A DNA stretch of 40,287 nt from Streptomyces sp. SBT349 (GTDB lineage Bacteria > Actinomycetota > Actinomycetes > Streptomycetales > Streptomycetaceae): contig NZ_LAVK01000022.1 of the NCBI RefSeq assembly GCF_001083795.1, positions 1 to 40,287 of the forward strand. Direction: 5' to 3'. Positions within the stretch are counted from its first letter, which is position 1. Every line of letters begins with the position of its first letter. Under the pieces are notes generated by a model. The model was given only the letters and a program-made list of their open reading frames with translations, was not told where the DNA came from and did no database searches. Positions 29,030 through 38,414 of this stretch are shown piece after piece. Both the position numbers and the translations under genes were made by a program.

Positions 29030-30058
29030 ATGACATCGACGACACCGCATCCGACCCCCCTCCGCACGCTCGGCTCCTCGGGTCCCGCCGTCTCGGCGCT
29101 CGGCCTGGGCTGCATGGGCATGTCCGCCCTCTACGGCGAGTCCGACCGCGCCGAGTCCCTCGCGACGATCCACGCCGCGCTCGACGCCGGGATCACGCTG
29201 CTGGACACGGGCGACTTCTACGGCATGGGACACAACGAGATGCTGATCGGCGAGGCGCTGCGCACGGCGCCCGCCGGGGCCGGCGAGCGCGCGCTGGTCA
29301 GCGTGAAGTTCGGCGCGCTCCGGACGCTGGACGGCGGCTTCTCCGGATACGACGGCCGCCCCGCCGCCGTGAAGAACTTCGCGGCCTACTCGCTCCAGCG
29401 ACTCGGCGTCGACCACATCGACATCTACCGCCTGTCCCGGGTCGACCCGGACGTGCCGATCGAGGAGACGGTCGGGGCCATGGCCGACCTGGTCCGGAGC
29501 GGCCATGTGCGGCACATCGGCCTCTCGGAGGCGGGCGCCGCCAGCATCAGGCGGGCGGCGGCCACCGCGCCGATCTCCGACCTCCAGATCGAGTACTCGC
29601 TGATATCGCGGTCCATCGAGGCCGAGATCCTGCCCACGCTACGGGAGCTGGGCATCGGCATGACGGCCTACGGCGTGCTCTCCCGCGGCCTGATCAGCGG
29701 GCACTGGACGCCGGACCGCCGGCTGGCGGCGAACGACTTCAGGAGCGCGAGCCCCCGCTTCTCCGCGGAGAACCTCCAGCACAACCTGGCCCTGGTCGAG
29801 ACCCTGCGGGACATGGCCGACGCCAAGGGCGTCACGGTCGCCCAGCTGGCCATCGCCTGGGTGCTCTCGCGCGGCGAGGACATCGTCCCCCTCGTCGGCG
29901 CGAGGACCCGAGGACGCCTGGATGAGTCACTGGGCGCGCTGGACGTTAGTCTCGACGCCGACGAGCTGGCCGCCATAGAGAAGGCCGTCCCGCCCGGCTC
30001 AGCGGCGGGCGAGCGCTATCCGGCGGTCCAGATGGAGCACCTGGACAGCGAGAAGTAG
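29030..30058 (+). CDS. Aldo/keto reductase of the Ser-for-His subgroup
   Basis: 342 residues, NADPH-dependent TIM-barrel oxidoreductase. Asp59, Tyr64 and Lys93 of the catalytic tetrad are present (LLDTGDFYG, SVKFGAL). The position normally His reads Ser136 (IDIYRLSRVDP where most family members have Tyr-x-His-Arg); a related Ala-containing form is common in actinomycete homologues, so a natural variant subgroup rather than decay. HIGLSEAGAASIRRAAA, YSLISRSIEAEILP and IVPLVGARTRGRLDESLGAL are typical. ATG 29030 has no Shine-Dalgarno and lies seven bases after a -10-like element, so a leaderless message is plausible. It is followed six bases later by a TetR gene. Confidence 0.87.
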   Translation: MTSTTPHPTPLRTLGSSGPAVSALGLGCMGMSALYGESDRAESLATIHAALDAGITLLDTGDFYGMGHNEMLIGEALRTAPAGAGERALVSVKFGALRTLDGGFSGYDGRPAAVKNFAAYSLQRLGVDHIDIYRLSRVDPDVPIEETVGAMADLVRSGHVRHIGLSEAGAASIRRAAATAPISDLQIEYSLISRSIEAEILPTLRELGIGMTAYGVLSRGLISGHWTPDRRLAANDFRSASPRFSAENLQHNLALVETLRDMADAKGVTVAQLAIAWVLSRGEDIVPLVGARTRGRLDESLGALDVSLDADELAAIEKAVPPGSAAGERYPAVQMEHLDSEK

Positions 30059-30064
30059 GGACCG

Positions 30065-30649
30065 ATGGCCGAAGCGCTGACCCCCGAGCGCATCCTTGAA
30101 GCCACCGAGGAGGTGCTGCGCCGCTACGGACCGGCCAAGGCCACCGTGGTGGACGTGGCCCGCGCCCTCGGGGTCAGCCACGGCACGGTCTACCGCCACT
30201 TCAGGACCAAGTCGGCGCTGCGGGAGGCGGTCACCAAGCGCTGGCTGGACCGCACGACGGAGCGGCTGGAGGAGCTGGTCGCGGGCGAGGGACCGGCGGA
30301 GGAGCGCCTGTCGGACTGGCTGACCGGCCTGTTCACGGCCAAGCGGCACAAGGCGGGCGACGACCCGGAGCTGTTCGCGACCTACACGGTGCTCACCGGC
30401 GAGCACAGCGAGGTCGTCGACCAGCACATCACCGAGCTGGAGAGCCAGCTCGCCCGGATCATCGAGGACGGCCGCGACCAGGGCACGTTCACCGGCCCCG
30501 CCACGGACGCCGACGCGACGGCCCGCGCGGTCTTCCAGGCCACGGCCCGCTTCCACGACCCGTCCTACGCCCTGGAGTGGTCCCGCCCCGCGGTGGACAG
30601 CGACTTCGAAGCGGTCCGCACCCTGATCCTCCGCGGCCTCACCGCCTGA
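30065..30649 (+). CDS. TetR-family regulator of the aldo/keto reductase
   Basis: 194 residues. The N-terminal helix-turn-helix is ERILEATEEVLRRYGPAKATVVDVARALGVSHGTVYRHFRTKSALREAV (about 8-56); the C-terminal domain (RLEELVAGEGPAEERLSDWL, HITELESQLARIIEDGRDQGTF, RFHDPSYALEW) is of the small TetR type. ATG 30065 lies six bases after the reductase stop with AGGGA as ribosome site, so both are made from one message. The 24-bp dyad in front of the reductase suggests it represses the pair. Confidence 0.87.
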   Translation: MAEALTPERILEATEEVLRRYGPAKATVVDVARALGVSHGTVYRHFRTKSALREAVTKRWLDRTTERLEELVAGEGPAEERLSDWLTGLFTAKRHKAGDDPELFATYTVLTGEHSEVVDQHITELESQLARIIEDGRDQGTFTGPATDADATARAVFQATARFHDPSYALEWSRPAVDSDFEAVRTLILRGLTA

Positions 30650-30720
30650 GCACTGCGGAGCTTCGTCCGCCGACTTCGAGGGCACGAGCCGAAGGGCCAC
30701 GTCGTGGACACGGCACCCGT

Positions 30721-31002
30721 GGTGTTCGCCTTCCCGGCGAAGCGCTGTCCCTGGTGGCCGAACTGACCTCCTGGTCCACCGCGCACGACGACCGCTCGGA
30801 CAAGGTTGACAAGGTCGACCGGTACGGGAAGGCCGATGTCCCCGTGTACGTCCTGGTGGACATGCTGGAATCCCGGGTCACGGTGTTCTCCCTCCCGTCC
30901 GAGGAGGGATACCGGGCCCACATCGAGATCACGTTCGGCGAGACGGTGCGCGTCCCCGCGCCGTTCGAGTGCGAGCTGGACACCGCCGACTGGGAGGGCT
31001 GA
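30721..31002 (+). pseudogene. C-terminal remnant of an Uma2/DUF820-family nuclease-like protein
   Basis: From 30751 the frame reads LVAELTSWSTAHDDRSDKVD, then RYGKADVPVYVLVDMLESRV and TVFSLPSEEGYRAHIEITFGE, ending at TGA 31000-31002. This is the C-terminal half of the Uma2 (PD-(D/E)xK-like) family, abundant in actinomycetes. The N-terminal half with the start is missing; between 30650 and 30750 the frames carry no recognisable family sequence and no good start. It is a truncated leftover. Confidence 0.65.
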
Positions 31003-31004
31003 GG

Positions 31005-31035
31005 CCCCGGTCCCGCCCCGGAGGGCGGGCCGGGG
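31005..31035. terminator. Strong bidirectional hairpin between Uma2 remnant and glyS
   Basis: CCCCGG (31005-31010) pairs with CCGGGG (31030-31035), and after one bulged T (31011) CCCGCCC (31012-31018) pairs with GGGCGGG (31023-31029): 13 base pairs with a 4-base loop. It fills the gap between the Uma2 remnant stop and the glyS stop and is the strongest terminator-like structure I saw in the window. Confidence 0.65.
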
Positions 31036-31046
31036 GCCCGGAGGGC

Positions 31047-32429
<1,383 letters not shown>

Positions 32430-32530
32430 GGTGCTCTCTTCAGGACGAAGGACGACATGGAATTGCCTCAGGTTACCGGCGTACGAGGGGGCCGCAGCAA
32501 ATCGGTAAAGGGGAAGCGGGCCCCGCCCCC

Positions 32531-32549
32531 CGCCGCCCCGCCGGCGGCG
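32531..32549. promoter_or_regulatory. GC hairpin in the glyS/znuA divergent region
   Basis: CGCCGCC (32531-32537) and GGCGGCG (32543-32549) are exact reverse complements around CCGCC. It may insulate the two divergent transcripts or lie in one of the leaders. No T-run. Confidence 0.3.
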
Positions 32550-32576
32550 CTCCGCGTCACGCCACATTGACTCATT

Positions 32577-32613
32577 TGACAATCATTTCCATCAAGGATG
32601 AAAATGGCTGTCA
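32577..32613. promoter_or_regulatory. Tandem Zur-box-like sites at the znuA start
   Basis: TGACAATCATTTCCA (32577-32591) and TGAAAATGGCTGTCA (32599-32613) both resemble the actinobacterial Zur palindrome TGAAAATGATTTTCA; the first fits it as a near-symmetric site, the second has one strong half. Starts are 22 bp apart, two helical turns. The second overlaps the three candidate ATG codons (32598, 32604, 32613). The linked zur gene makes zinc-dependent repression of the operon the clear inference. Confidence 0.7.
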
Positions 32614-33623
32614 TGACCGAGAGACGCCGTTCACGCCGCCTGTCCCGAATACGCAAACCGGCCCTTTCCACTCCGGCCCTGGCGGCCGGGGCCACGGCCC
32701 TGAGCCTGCTGGCCCTGTCCGCCTGCGGCTCCGGAGACGGCGGCGGGACGGACGAGGGCAGCGGCGGGGGCGGCTCGGTCGAGGTGATCGCGTCCTTCTA
32801 CCCCATGCAGTTCCTGGCCGAGCGCGTCGGCGGGGACCATGTCAGCGTCCACTCCCTCACGGAGCCCGGCGTCGAGCCGCACGACCTGGAGCTCAGCCCT
32901 CAGCAGACCGCCGAGCTCCACGAGGCGGATCTCATCGTCTACCTCGCGGGCCTCCAGCCCGCCGTGGACGAGGCCGTCGAGCAGTCCGGGGCGGAGCACA
33001 TCGCCGAGGTGTCCACGTTCACCACGCTCCACGAGGAGGGCGGGGAGGAGGACGCCCACGCGGAGGAGGACGCCCACGCCGAGGAGGACCACGACCACGG
33101 CGGCATGGACCCGCACGTCTGGCTCGACCCCGTGAAGTACGCCGAGATCGCCGAGGGCGTCGGCGCGGCCCTGGCCGAGGCCGACCCGGACCACGCCGCC
33201 GACTACGAGCGGAACACGGCGGCGCTGACCGAGGAACTGACCGCGCTGGACGAGGAGTTCACCCAGGGCCTGGCCACCGCCGAGACCGACACGTTCATCA
33301 CCACCCACGCCGCGTTCGGCTACCTCGCCGAACGGTACGGTCTCCACCAGGAGGCGATCGCCGGTCTCGACCCCGAGTCCGAGCCGAGCGCCGCCCGGAT
33401 GCGCGACCTCCAGGAGATCGCCCAGGAGGACGGCGTGACCACCGTCTTCTTCGAGACACTGGTCAGCGACGAGACCGCGCGCACCCTCGCGGACGACCTG
33501 GGCGTCGACACGGCCGTGCTCGACCCCGTCGAGGGAATCACCGAGGACTCCCCCGGCGCTGACTACCTCGCGGTGATGCGCGCCAACCTCGAAGCCCTCC
33601 GGCAGGCGCTCGGCGCCTCCTGA
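32604..33623 (+). CDS. znuA: Zinc ABC transporter substrate-binding lipoprotein ZnuA
   Basis: 339 residues from ATG 32604, which has AAGG six bases upstream; ATG 32598 and 32613 are alternatives. The lipobox is Ala-Leu-Ser-Ala-Cys41. Cluster A-1 family features are IASFYPMQFLAERVGGDHVSVHSLTEPGVEPHDLELSPQQ with a metal-binding His, the acidic His-rich loop (EEDAHAEEDAHAEEDHDHGG), MDPHVWLDPVKYAEIA, and TFITTHAAFGYLAERYGL. The loop marks zinc rather than manganese carriers. It captures zinc outside the membrane for the ZnuC-ZnuB importer encoded next; Zur-box-like sites lie at its start. The loop contains a duplicated GAGGAGGACGCCCACGC unit. Confidence 0.92.
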   Translation: MAVMTERRRSRRLSRIRKPALSTPALAAGATALSLLALSACGSGDGGGTDEGSGGGGSVEVIASFYPMQFLAERVGGDHVSVHSLTEPGVEPHDLELSPQQTAELHEADLIVYLAGLQPAVDEAVEQSGAEHIAEVSTFTTLHEEGGEEDAHAEEDAHAEEDHDHGGMDPHVWLDPVKYAEIAEGVGAALAEADPDHAADYERNTAALTEELTALDEEFTQGLATAETDTFITTHAAFGYLAERYGLHQEAIAGLDPESEPSAARMRDLQEIAQEDGVTTVFFETLVSDETARTLADDLGVDTAVLDPVEGITEDSPGADYLAVMRANLEALRQALGAS

Positions 33624-33660
33624 CCCGCCGCGGAAAGCAGACCACGGAAGAGGTGAGTCC

Positions 33661-34437
33661 ATGGAGCCGGTCATATCCCTGACCGGGGTCGCCGCCGAGC
33701 TCGGCGGCCAGCCGGTCCTGCACGGCGTCGACCTGACCGTGCACCCGGGCGAGGTGGTCGCCCTGCTCGGGGCGAACGGCTCGGGCAAGTCCACGGCCGT
33801 GCGCGCCGCGGTCGGGCAGGTGCCGGTCGCCTCGGGCACGCTGACGCTGTTCGGCACGCCCGTGCGGCGGTTCGGCGACTGGGCCCGCGTCGGCTACGTG
33901 CCGCAGCGCTCGACGGCCGCGGTCGGCGTCCCCGCCACCGTCCGCGAGGTGGTCGCCGCCGGCCGCCTGGCCCGCCGCAGGCTGCGCCCGCTCGGCCGCG
34001 CCGACCGTGCGGCCGTCGACCGCGCGCTCGCGCTGGTCGGGCTCGCCGACCGGGCCCGGGACGCCGTGGACACCCTCTCCGGCGGCCAGCACCAGCGCGT
34101 GCTGATCGCCCGCGCGCTCACCGGCGAGCCGGACGTGCTGATCATGGACGAGCCGCTGGCGGGCGTGGACCTGGCCAGCCAGCGGGTCCTGGCCGGCGCC
34201 CTGCGGACGCTGGTCGACGAGGGCGTGGCCGTGCTGCTGGTGCTGCACGAGCTGGGACCGCTGGAGCCGTTGATCGACCGGGCCGTCGTCCTGGCCCACG
34301 GCCGGGTGGAGCGCACCGTCGAACACCCGGCGGGACTCCACGGGCACCCGGCGGGGCTGCCGGAGAGCCCCTCCTGCCATCCGGCCGACGCGCGGGAGCC
34401 GTCCGCCGAGCCACCGCTCCAGACGGGGATCCTGTGA
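33661..34437 (+). CDS. znuC: Zinc ABC transporter ATPase ZnuC
   Basis: 258 residues. Walker A is GANGSGKST, the signature LSGGQHQRVLIARAL, Walker B VLIMDEPLAGVD, and the switch His lies in LLVLHELGPLE. It powers zinc import with ZnuA and ZnuB. ATG 33661 has GAGGTGAG at good spacing. The last 40 residues are a His/Pro/Glu-rich tail (HPAGLHGHPAGLPESPSCHP) not needed for the ATPase fold; its His residues might bind zinc. The stop overlaps the next start. Confidence 0.92.
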   Translation: MEPVISLTGVAAELGGQPVLHGVDLTVHPGEVVALLGANGSGKSTAVRAAVGQVPVASGTLTLFGTPVRRFGDWARVGYVPQRSTAAVGVPATVREVVAAGRLARRRLRPLGRADRAAVDRALALVGLADRARDAVDTLSGGQHQRVLIARALTGEPDVLIMDEPLAGVDLASQRVLAGALRTLVDEGVAVLLVLHELGPLEPLIDRAVVLAHGRVERTVEHPAGLHGHPAGLPESPSCHPADAREPSAEPPLQTGIL

Positions 34438-35354
34438 TGTTCGAGCTCCTCGACTACCCCTTCATGCAACGGGCGCTGCTCGCCGCGCTGCTGATCGGCG
34501 TCGCCGCCCCCGCCGTCGGGATCTACCTGGTGCAGCGGCGGCAGGCCCTGCTGGGCGACGGGATCGGCCATGTCGCGCTGACCGGCGTCGCCCTCGGCTT
34601 CCTGTTCCAGACCAACCCGGTCTGGATGGCCGTCGCGGTCTCCGCGCTCGGCGCCGTCGCGATGGAACTGCTGCGCTCCTCCGGCCGGGCGCGTGGCGAC
34701 ATCGCGCTCGCCATGCTGTTCTACGGCGGCATGGCCGGGGGCGTCATGATCATCAACCTGGCGCCCGGCGGCTCCACGGCGAACCTCACCTCCTACCTCT
34801 GGGGCTCGGTGACCACCGTCTCGCCCGAGGACATCACCGCCATCACGCTGCTGTCGGCGTTCGTCCTGCTCGTCAGCCTCGGCCTGCGCCGCCAGCTCTT
34901 CGCGGTCTGCCAGGACGAGGAGTTCGCCCGGGTCACGGGCCTTCCGGTGCGCGCGCTGAACCTGCTGCTCGCCGTCACCGCCGCCGCCACGGTCACCGTC
35001 GCCATGCGGGTGGTCGGCCTGCTGCTGGTCAGCGCCCTGATGGTGATCCCCGTCGTGGCGGCACAGCAGGCGACCCGGAGCTTCGCGATGACGCTCTCCT
35101 TCGCCGTCTTCCTCGGCACGCTGGTCTCCGTCTCGGGGACCGTCACCTCCTACTACGCGGACGTGCCGCCGGGAGCCACCATCGTGCTGATGGCGATCGG
35201 CGCGTTCACGCTCATCGCGCTCCTCTCCGTGCCGCTGGCGCGATACCGGTCCCGGCGCGCGCCGGGGCCCGAGCGCCCCGGTGCTCAGGCCGTTACCGGC
35301 GCGGGTCCCGCGCGCTCCGCCCGTCCGGAACCCTCGGGAAAGCGGCTACGCTGA
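34437..35354 (+). CDS. znuB: Zinc ABC transporter permease ZnuB
   Basis: 305 residues, ABC-3 family permease with eight or nine TM segments. Family-like parts are YPFMQRALLAALLIGVAAPAVGIYLVQRRQALLGDGIGHVALTGVALGF, NLTSYLWGSVTTVSPEDI, DEEFARVTGLPVRALNLLLAV and VGLLLVSALMVIPVVAAQQ. ATG 34437 shares its A with the znuC stop (TGATG); GTG 34434, with a GTGA overlap, is equally possible. It forms the zinc channel. The C-terminal 35 residues are Pro/Arg/Ala-rich and cytoplasmic. Confidence 0.92.
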   Translation: MFELLDYPFMQRALLAALLIGVAAPAVGIYLVQRRQALLGDGIGHVALTGVALGFLFQTNPVWMAVAVSALGAVAMELLRSSGRARGDIALAMLFYGGMAGGVMIINLAPGGSTANLTSYLWGSVTTVSPEDITAITLLSAFVLLVSLGLRRQLFAVCQDEEFARVTGLPVRALNLLLAVTAAATVTVAMRVVGLLLVSALMVIPVVAAQQATRSFAMTLSFAVFLGTLVSVSGTVTSYYADVPPGATIVLMAIGAFTLIALLSVPLARYRSRRAPGPERPGAQAVTGAGPARSARPEPSGKRLR

Positions 35355-35400
35355 CCGGGCAGGCACGCCGGTACGCAAAGAGACGCAAGGGAGGCCCTAC

Positions 35401-35811
35401 GTGGGGACGGCAGAACCGTCGGTGCGCGGCCGGTCGACGCGCCAGCGCGCGGCGGTCGCGGCGGCGCTGGCCGAGGTGGACGAGTTCCGCAGCGCGCAGG
35501 AGCTGCACGACATGCTCAAGCACCGCGGCGACTCGGTCGGTCTGACGACCGTCTACCGCACCCTCCAGTCCCTCGCCGACGCGGGCGAGGTGGACGTGCT
35601 GCGCACCAGCGACGGCGAGGCCGTCTACCGCCGGTGCAGCACCGAGGAGCACCACCACCACCTGGTCTGCCGCTCCTGCGGCAAGGCGGTGGAGGTGGCG
35701 GGGCCCGCGGTGGAGAAATGGGCCGACGCCATCGCCGAGGAGCACGGCTTCGTCGACATCGGTCACACCGTGGAGATCTTCGGCACCTGCGGCGACTGCG
35801 CCCGCGGGTGA
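35401..35811 (+). CDS. zur: Zinc uptake regulator Zur (Fur family)
   Basis: 136 residues. The winged helix (STRQRAAVAAALAEVDEFRSAQELHDML, LTTVYRTLQSLADAGEVDVL) is followed by a dimerisation domain with the structural zinc pairs Cys90/Cys93 and Cys130/Cys133 and regulatory-site candidates Cys79, His84-87 and His122. Position, length and residues agree with streptomycete Zur. GTG 35401 follows AGGGAGG. With zinc bound it should repress znuACB and other zinc-economy genes. It follows znuB by 46 bases and overlaps the next gene as GTGA. Confidence 0.93.
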   Translation: MGTAEPSVRGRSTRQRAAVAAALAEVDEFRSAQELHDMLKHRGDSVGLTTVYRTLQSLADAGEVDVLRTSDGEAVYRRCSTEEHHHHLVCRSCGKAVEVAGPAVEKWADAIAEEHGFVDIGHTVEIFGTCGDCARG

Positions 35812-36668
35812 GGGACCGGCGCCCGCCGGAGCCCCACCGAACCGCACAGGCCGACCCGGCCCCACAGGCCACCCCGGCCGCACCGGCCGTCGTGGAGCTG
35901 CGCGGAGTGAGCGTCCGCCGCCACACCACGGGCCAGGCCATCCTCGACGGCGTGGACTGGTCGGTGGCGCGCGGCGAGCACTGGGCGCTCCTCGGGGCGA
36001 ACGGCGCGGGCAAGACCACGCTGCTCAAGGTCGCCGGCGCCCTGACCCACCCCACCGAGGGCAGCGCCCGGGTCCTCGGCCATCGGCTCGGCCGCGTCGA
36101 CGTCCGCGAGCTGCGGGCCCGCATCGGCCACGTGTCGACGGCCCAGCGCGTTCCCCCGTCGGCCACCGCGCACACCGTCGTACTCACCGGTCACAGCGGC
36201 ACCGTGCAGCCGCTGTGGCGCTCCTACGGCGAGGCGGTGCGCGCGCGGGCGCACGAGCTGCTGGCCGAGCTGGACTGCAAGGACCTCGCCGAGCGCCCCT
36301 TCGGGGTCTGCTCGGGCGGGCAGCGGGCGCGGATCCTCATCGCCCGCGCCCTGATGCCGGAGCCGCCGCTGCTGCTCCTGGACGAGCCGTTCAACGCGCT
36401 CGACCTGCCGTCCCGCGAGGACCTGGTGGACTCGCTGTCGGCGCTCGCGGCGGGGCGCCCGGAGCTGACCACCGTCATGGTCACCCATCACCTGGAGGAG
36501 CTGCCGCCGACCACCGGCCACGCGCTGCTGCTGCGCGACGGCCGCGTGCGGGCGGCCGGTCCCGCCGCGGACGTGCTCACCGGGGAGGCGCTGACCGCCT
36601 GCTTCGGCAGGCCGGTCGAGGTCGAACGGCGCAACGGCCGCTGGCAGGCGCGCTCGGCGCGCCCCTGA
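35808..36668 (+). CDS. Orphan ABC ATPase translationally coupled to zur
   Basis: 286 residues. Walker A is GANGAGKTT (63-71), the signature CSGGQRARILIARAL (Cys in place of Leu), Walker B LLLLDEPFNALD, and the switch His lies in VMVTHHLEELP. The layout resembles the stand-alone YlmA/ModF-type ATPases, which lack a partner permease. The first 27 residues are Pro/Ala-rich. GTG 35808 overlaps the zur stop by four bases, so it is made with the regulator and presumably under zinc control. No permease or binding protein remains unpaired nearby. It might energise an unlinked permease or act without transport. Confidence 0.85.
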   Translation: MRDRRPPEPHRTAQADPAPQATPAAPAVVELRGVSVRRHTTGQAILDGVDWSVARGEHWALLGANGAGKTTLLKVAGALTHPTEGSARVLGHRLGRVDVRELRARIGHVSTAQRVPPSATAHTVVLTGHSGTVQPLWRSYGEAVRARAHELLAELDCKDLAERPFGVCSGGQRARILIARALMPEPPLLLLDEPFNALDLPSREDLVDSLSALAAGRPELTTVMVTHHLEELPPTTGHALLLRDGRVRAAGPAADVLTGEALTACFGRPVEVERRNGRWQARSARP

Positions 36669-36679
36669 GCCCGCCGATC

Positions 36680-36705
36680 CGGCCCCCGGGGCCCGGGAGG
36701 GGCCG
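36680..36705. terminator. Bidirectional hairpin between the ABC ATPase and uppS
   Basis: CGGCCCC (36680-36686) pairs with GGGGCCG (36699-36705) around a loop that itself holds a small CCCGGG palindrome. It lies between convergent genes, 12 bases after one stop and 22 before the other. Confidence 0.5.
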
Positions 36706-36726
36706 CGGTACCCGCCTCCGCCCGCC

Positions 36727-37539
36727 TCAGCCCGCCTCGTTGGGAAGCGCCCCGCCGAACCTGCGGTCGCGGGAGGCGTATTCGACGCAGGCGTCCCACA
36801 GGTTCCGCCGGTCGAAGTCGGGCCACAGGACGTCCTGGTAGACCATCTCGGCGTAGGCGCTCTGCCAGATCAGGTAGTTGGAGGTGCGCTGCTCCCCCGA
36901 GGGGCGCAGGAAGAGGTCCACGTCCGGCATGTCCGGGTGGTACAGGTACCGCGTGAACGTCCGCTCGTTGACCTTCTCCGGCGATATCCGCCCGGCCCGC
37001 ACGTCCTCCGCGAGGCGGGCCGCGGCGTCCGCGATCTCCGCCCGGCCGCCGTAGTTGACGCACATGTAGAGCGTCATCGCGTCGTTGTCCCGGGTGCGCT
37101 CCTCGGCGGCCTGGAGCTTGTGGATCACCGACTTCCACAGGCGCGGCTCGCGCCCGGCCCACCGCACGCGCACGCCCATCTCGTGCAGTTCCTCGGTGCG
37201 GCGGTCGATGACGTCGCGGTTGAACGCCATCAGGAAACGCACCTCCTCGGGCGAGCGCCGCCAGTTCTCCGTGGAGAAGGCGTAGAGCGACAGGTTCCGC
37301 ACGCCGAGCTCGATGCAGCCCTTGACCACGTCCAGCACGACGCTCTCGCCGATCTTGTGCCCCTCGGTGCGCGGCAGTCCCCGCTCCTTGGCCCAGCGCC
37401 CGTTCCCGTCCATGACGATCGCCACATGCCGCGGGATCAACTCACCGGGCAGCTTGGGCGGTCGCGCCCCCGAGGGGTGGGGATCCGGCGCGCGGTACGC
37501 GCGACGATGCCGGGACGAGAGGATTCCGCGGCGGGCCAT
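36727..37539 (-). CDS. uppS: Isoprenyl transferase / undecaprenyl diphosphate synthase
   Basis: 270 residues, cis-prenyltransferase. The pyrophosphate-binding Asp44 lies in [23 protein letters not shown]; other motifs are [39 protein letters not shown] and [27 protein letters not shown]. The N-terminal 30 residues are Arg/Pro-rich, as in other actinomycete copies. ATG 37539 follows CTGGAG. It condenses isopentenyl diphosphate into the polyprenyl carrier for wall synthesis. It lies 48 bases after recO on the same strand. Confidence 0.94.
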   Translation of the reverse strand: MARRGILSSRHRRAYRAPDPHPSGARPPKLPGELIPRHVAIVMDGNGRWAKERGLPRTEGHKIGESVVLDVVKGCIELGVRNLSLYAFSTENWRRSPEEVRFLMAFNRDVIDRRTEELHEMGVRVRWAGREPRLWKSVIHKLQAAEERTRDNDAMTLYMCVNYGGRAEIADAAARLAEDVRAGRISPEKVNERTFTRYLYHPDMPDVDLFLRPSGEQRTSNYLIWQSAYAEMVYQDVLWPDFDRRNLWDACVEYASRDRRFGGALPNEAG

Positions 37540-37587
37540 GGCGAACTCCAGGAGTAGGTGCTTTCCCTGCGGCCGAGGGTATCCCTC

Positions 37588-38337
37588 TCAGCCCTTCTCC
37601 ACGAACCGCAAGGACCGCAGCCCCCGCTCCAGATGCCAGTGGAGATAGGCCGAGACGAGTCCGCTGCCCTCCCGCACATGCCGGGCCTCGGTGGAGTCGG
37701 CCGTCTCCCAGTCACCCGTGAGCAGCGCGCCGAGCAGCCGCAGCGCCTCGGGCGAGGGCACGACGCTGCCCGGCACCCGGCAGTCGACGCATACCGACCC
37801 CCCGGCGGAGACCGAGAAGAAGCGATTCGGCCCGGGGAGGCCGCACTTCGCGCAGTCGGCGAACGTGGGCGCGTACCCGCCGACCGCGAGCGAGCGCAGC
37901 AGAAACGCGTCCAGCACGAGCCCCGGCGCGTGCGCCCCGGCGGCGAGCGTCCGCAGGCCGCCCACCAGCAGGAGGTACTGCTGAACGTTCGGCTCGCCCT
38001 CGTGGTCGGTGAACCGCTCCGCCGTCTCCAGCATCGCGGTGCCCGCCGTGTACCGGCCGTAGTCGTCGACGATGTGCCGCCCGTAGGGGGCGATGGTCTC
38101 GGTCTGGGTGCACAGGGGCAGCCCGCGCCCCACCAGACCGCTGCCCCGGGCGAAGAACTGCACGTCCACGTGCGAGAACGGCTCAAGGCGCGCGCCGAAC
38201 CGCGACTTGGTGCGCCGCACGCCCCGCGCCACCGCCCGCACCCGGCCGTGCGCCCGCGTGAGCAGCGTGATGATCCGGTCCGCCTCCCCGAGCTTCTGGG
38301 TGCGCAGCACGATGCCGTCGTCGCGGAACAGGCTCAT
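37588..38337 (-). CDS. recO: DNA repair protein RecO
   Basis: 249 residues. The N-terminal OB fold (MSLFRDDGIVLRTQKLGEADRIITLLTRAHGRVRAVARGVRRTKSRFGARLEPF) is followed by a helical domain and a zinc knuckle (CAKCGLPG ... CVDC). The C-terminal helix ends LERGLRSLRFVEKG. RecO loads RecA on SSB-coated DNA with RecR. ATG 38337 gives the conserved MSLFRDDG start; ATG 38346 would add three residues and has about as good a ribosome site. It is probably co-transcribed with uppS. Confidence 0.93.
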   Translation of the reverse strand: MSLFRDDGIVLRTQKLGEADRIITLLTRAHGRVRAVARGVRRTKSRFGARLEPFSHVDVQFFARGSGLVGRGLPLCTQTETIAPYGRHIVDDYGRYTAGTAMLETAERFTDHEGEPNVQQYLLLVGGLRTLAAGAHAPGLVLDAFLLRSLAVGGYAPTFADCAKCGLPGPNRFFSVSAGGSVCVDCRVPGSVVPSPEALRLLGALLTGDWETADSTEARHVREGSGLVSAYLHWHLERGLRSLRFVEKG

Positions 38338-38414
38338 GCCGGTCATTCTCGCCCATGCCCCGATCGGCCGACCCTCGCCGGGCGCGTTCCGGTGGGCTCC
38401 TGGATGGTGGAGGG

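Noticed and set aside
33028..33110. Short GAGGAGGACGCCCACGC repeats taken as a CRISPR or mobile-element trace
   Set aside because: They are in frame within znuA, encode the metal-binding loop, and have no spacer structure.
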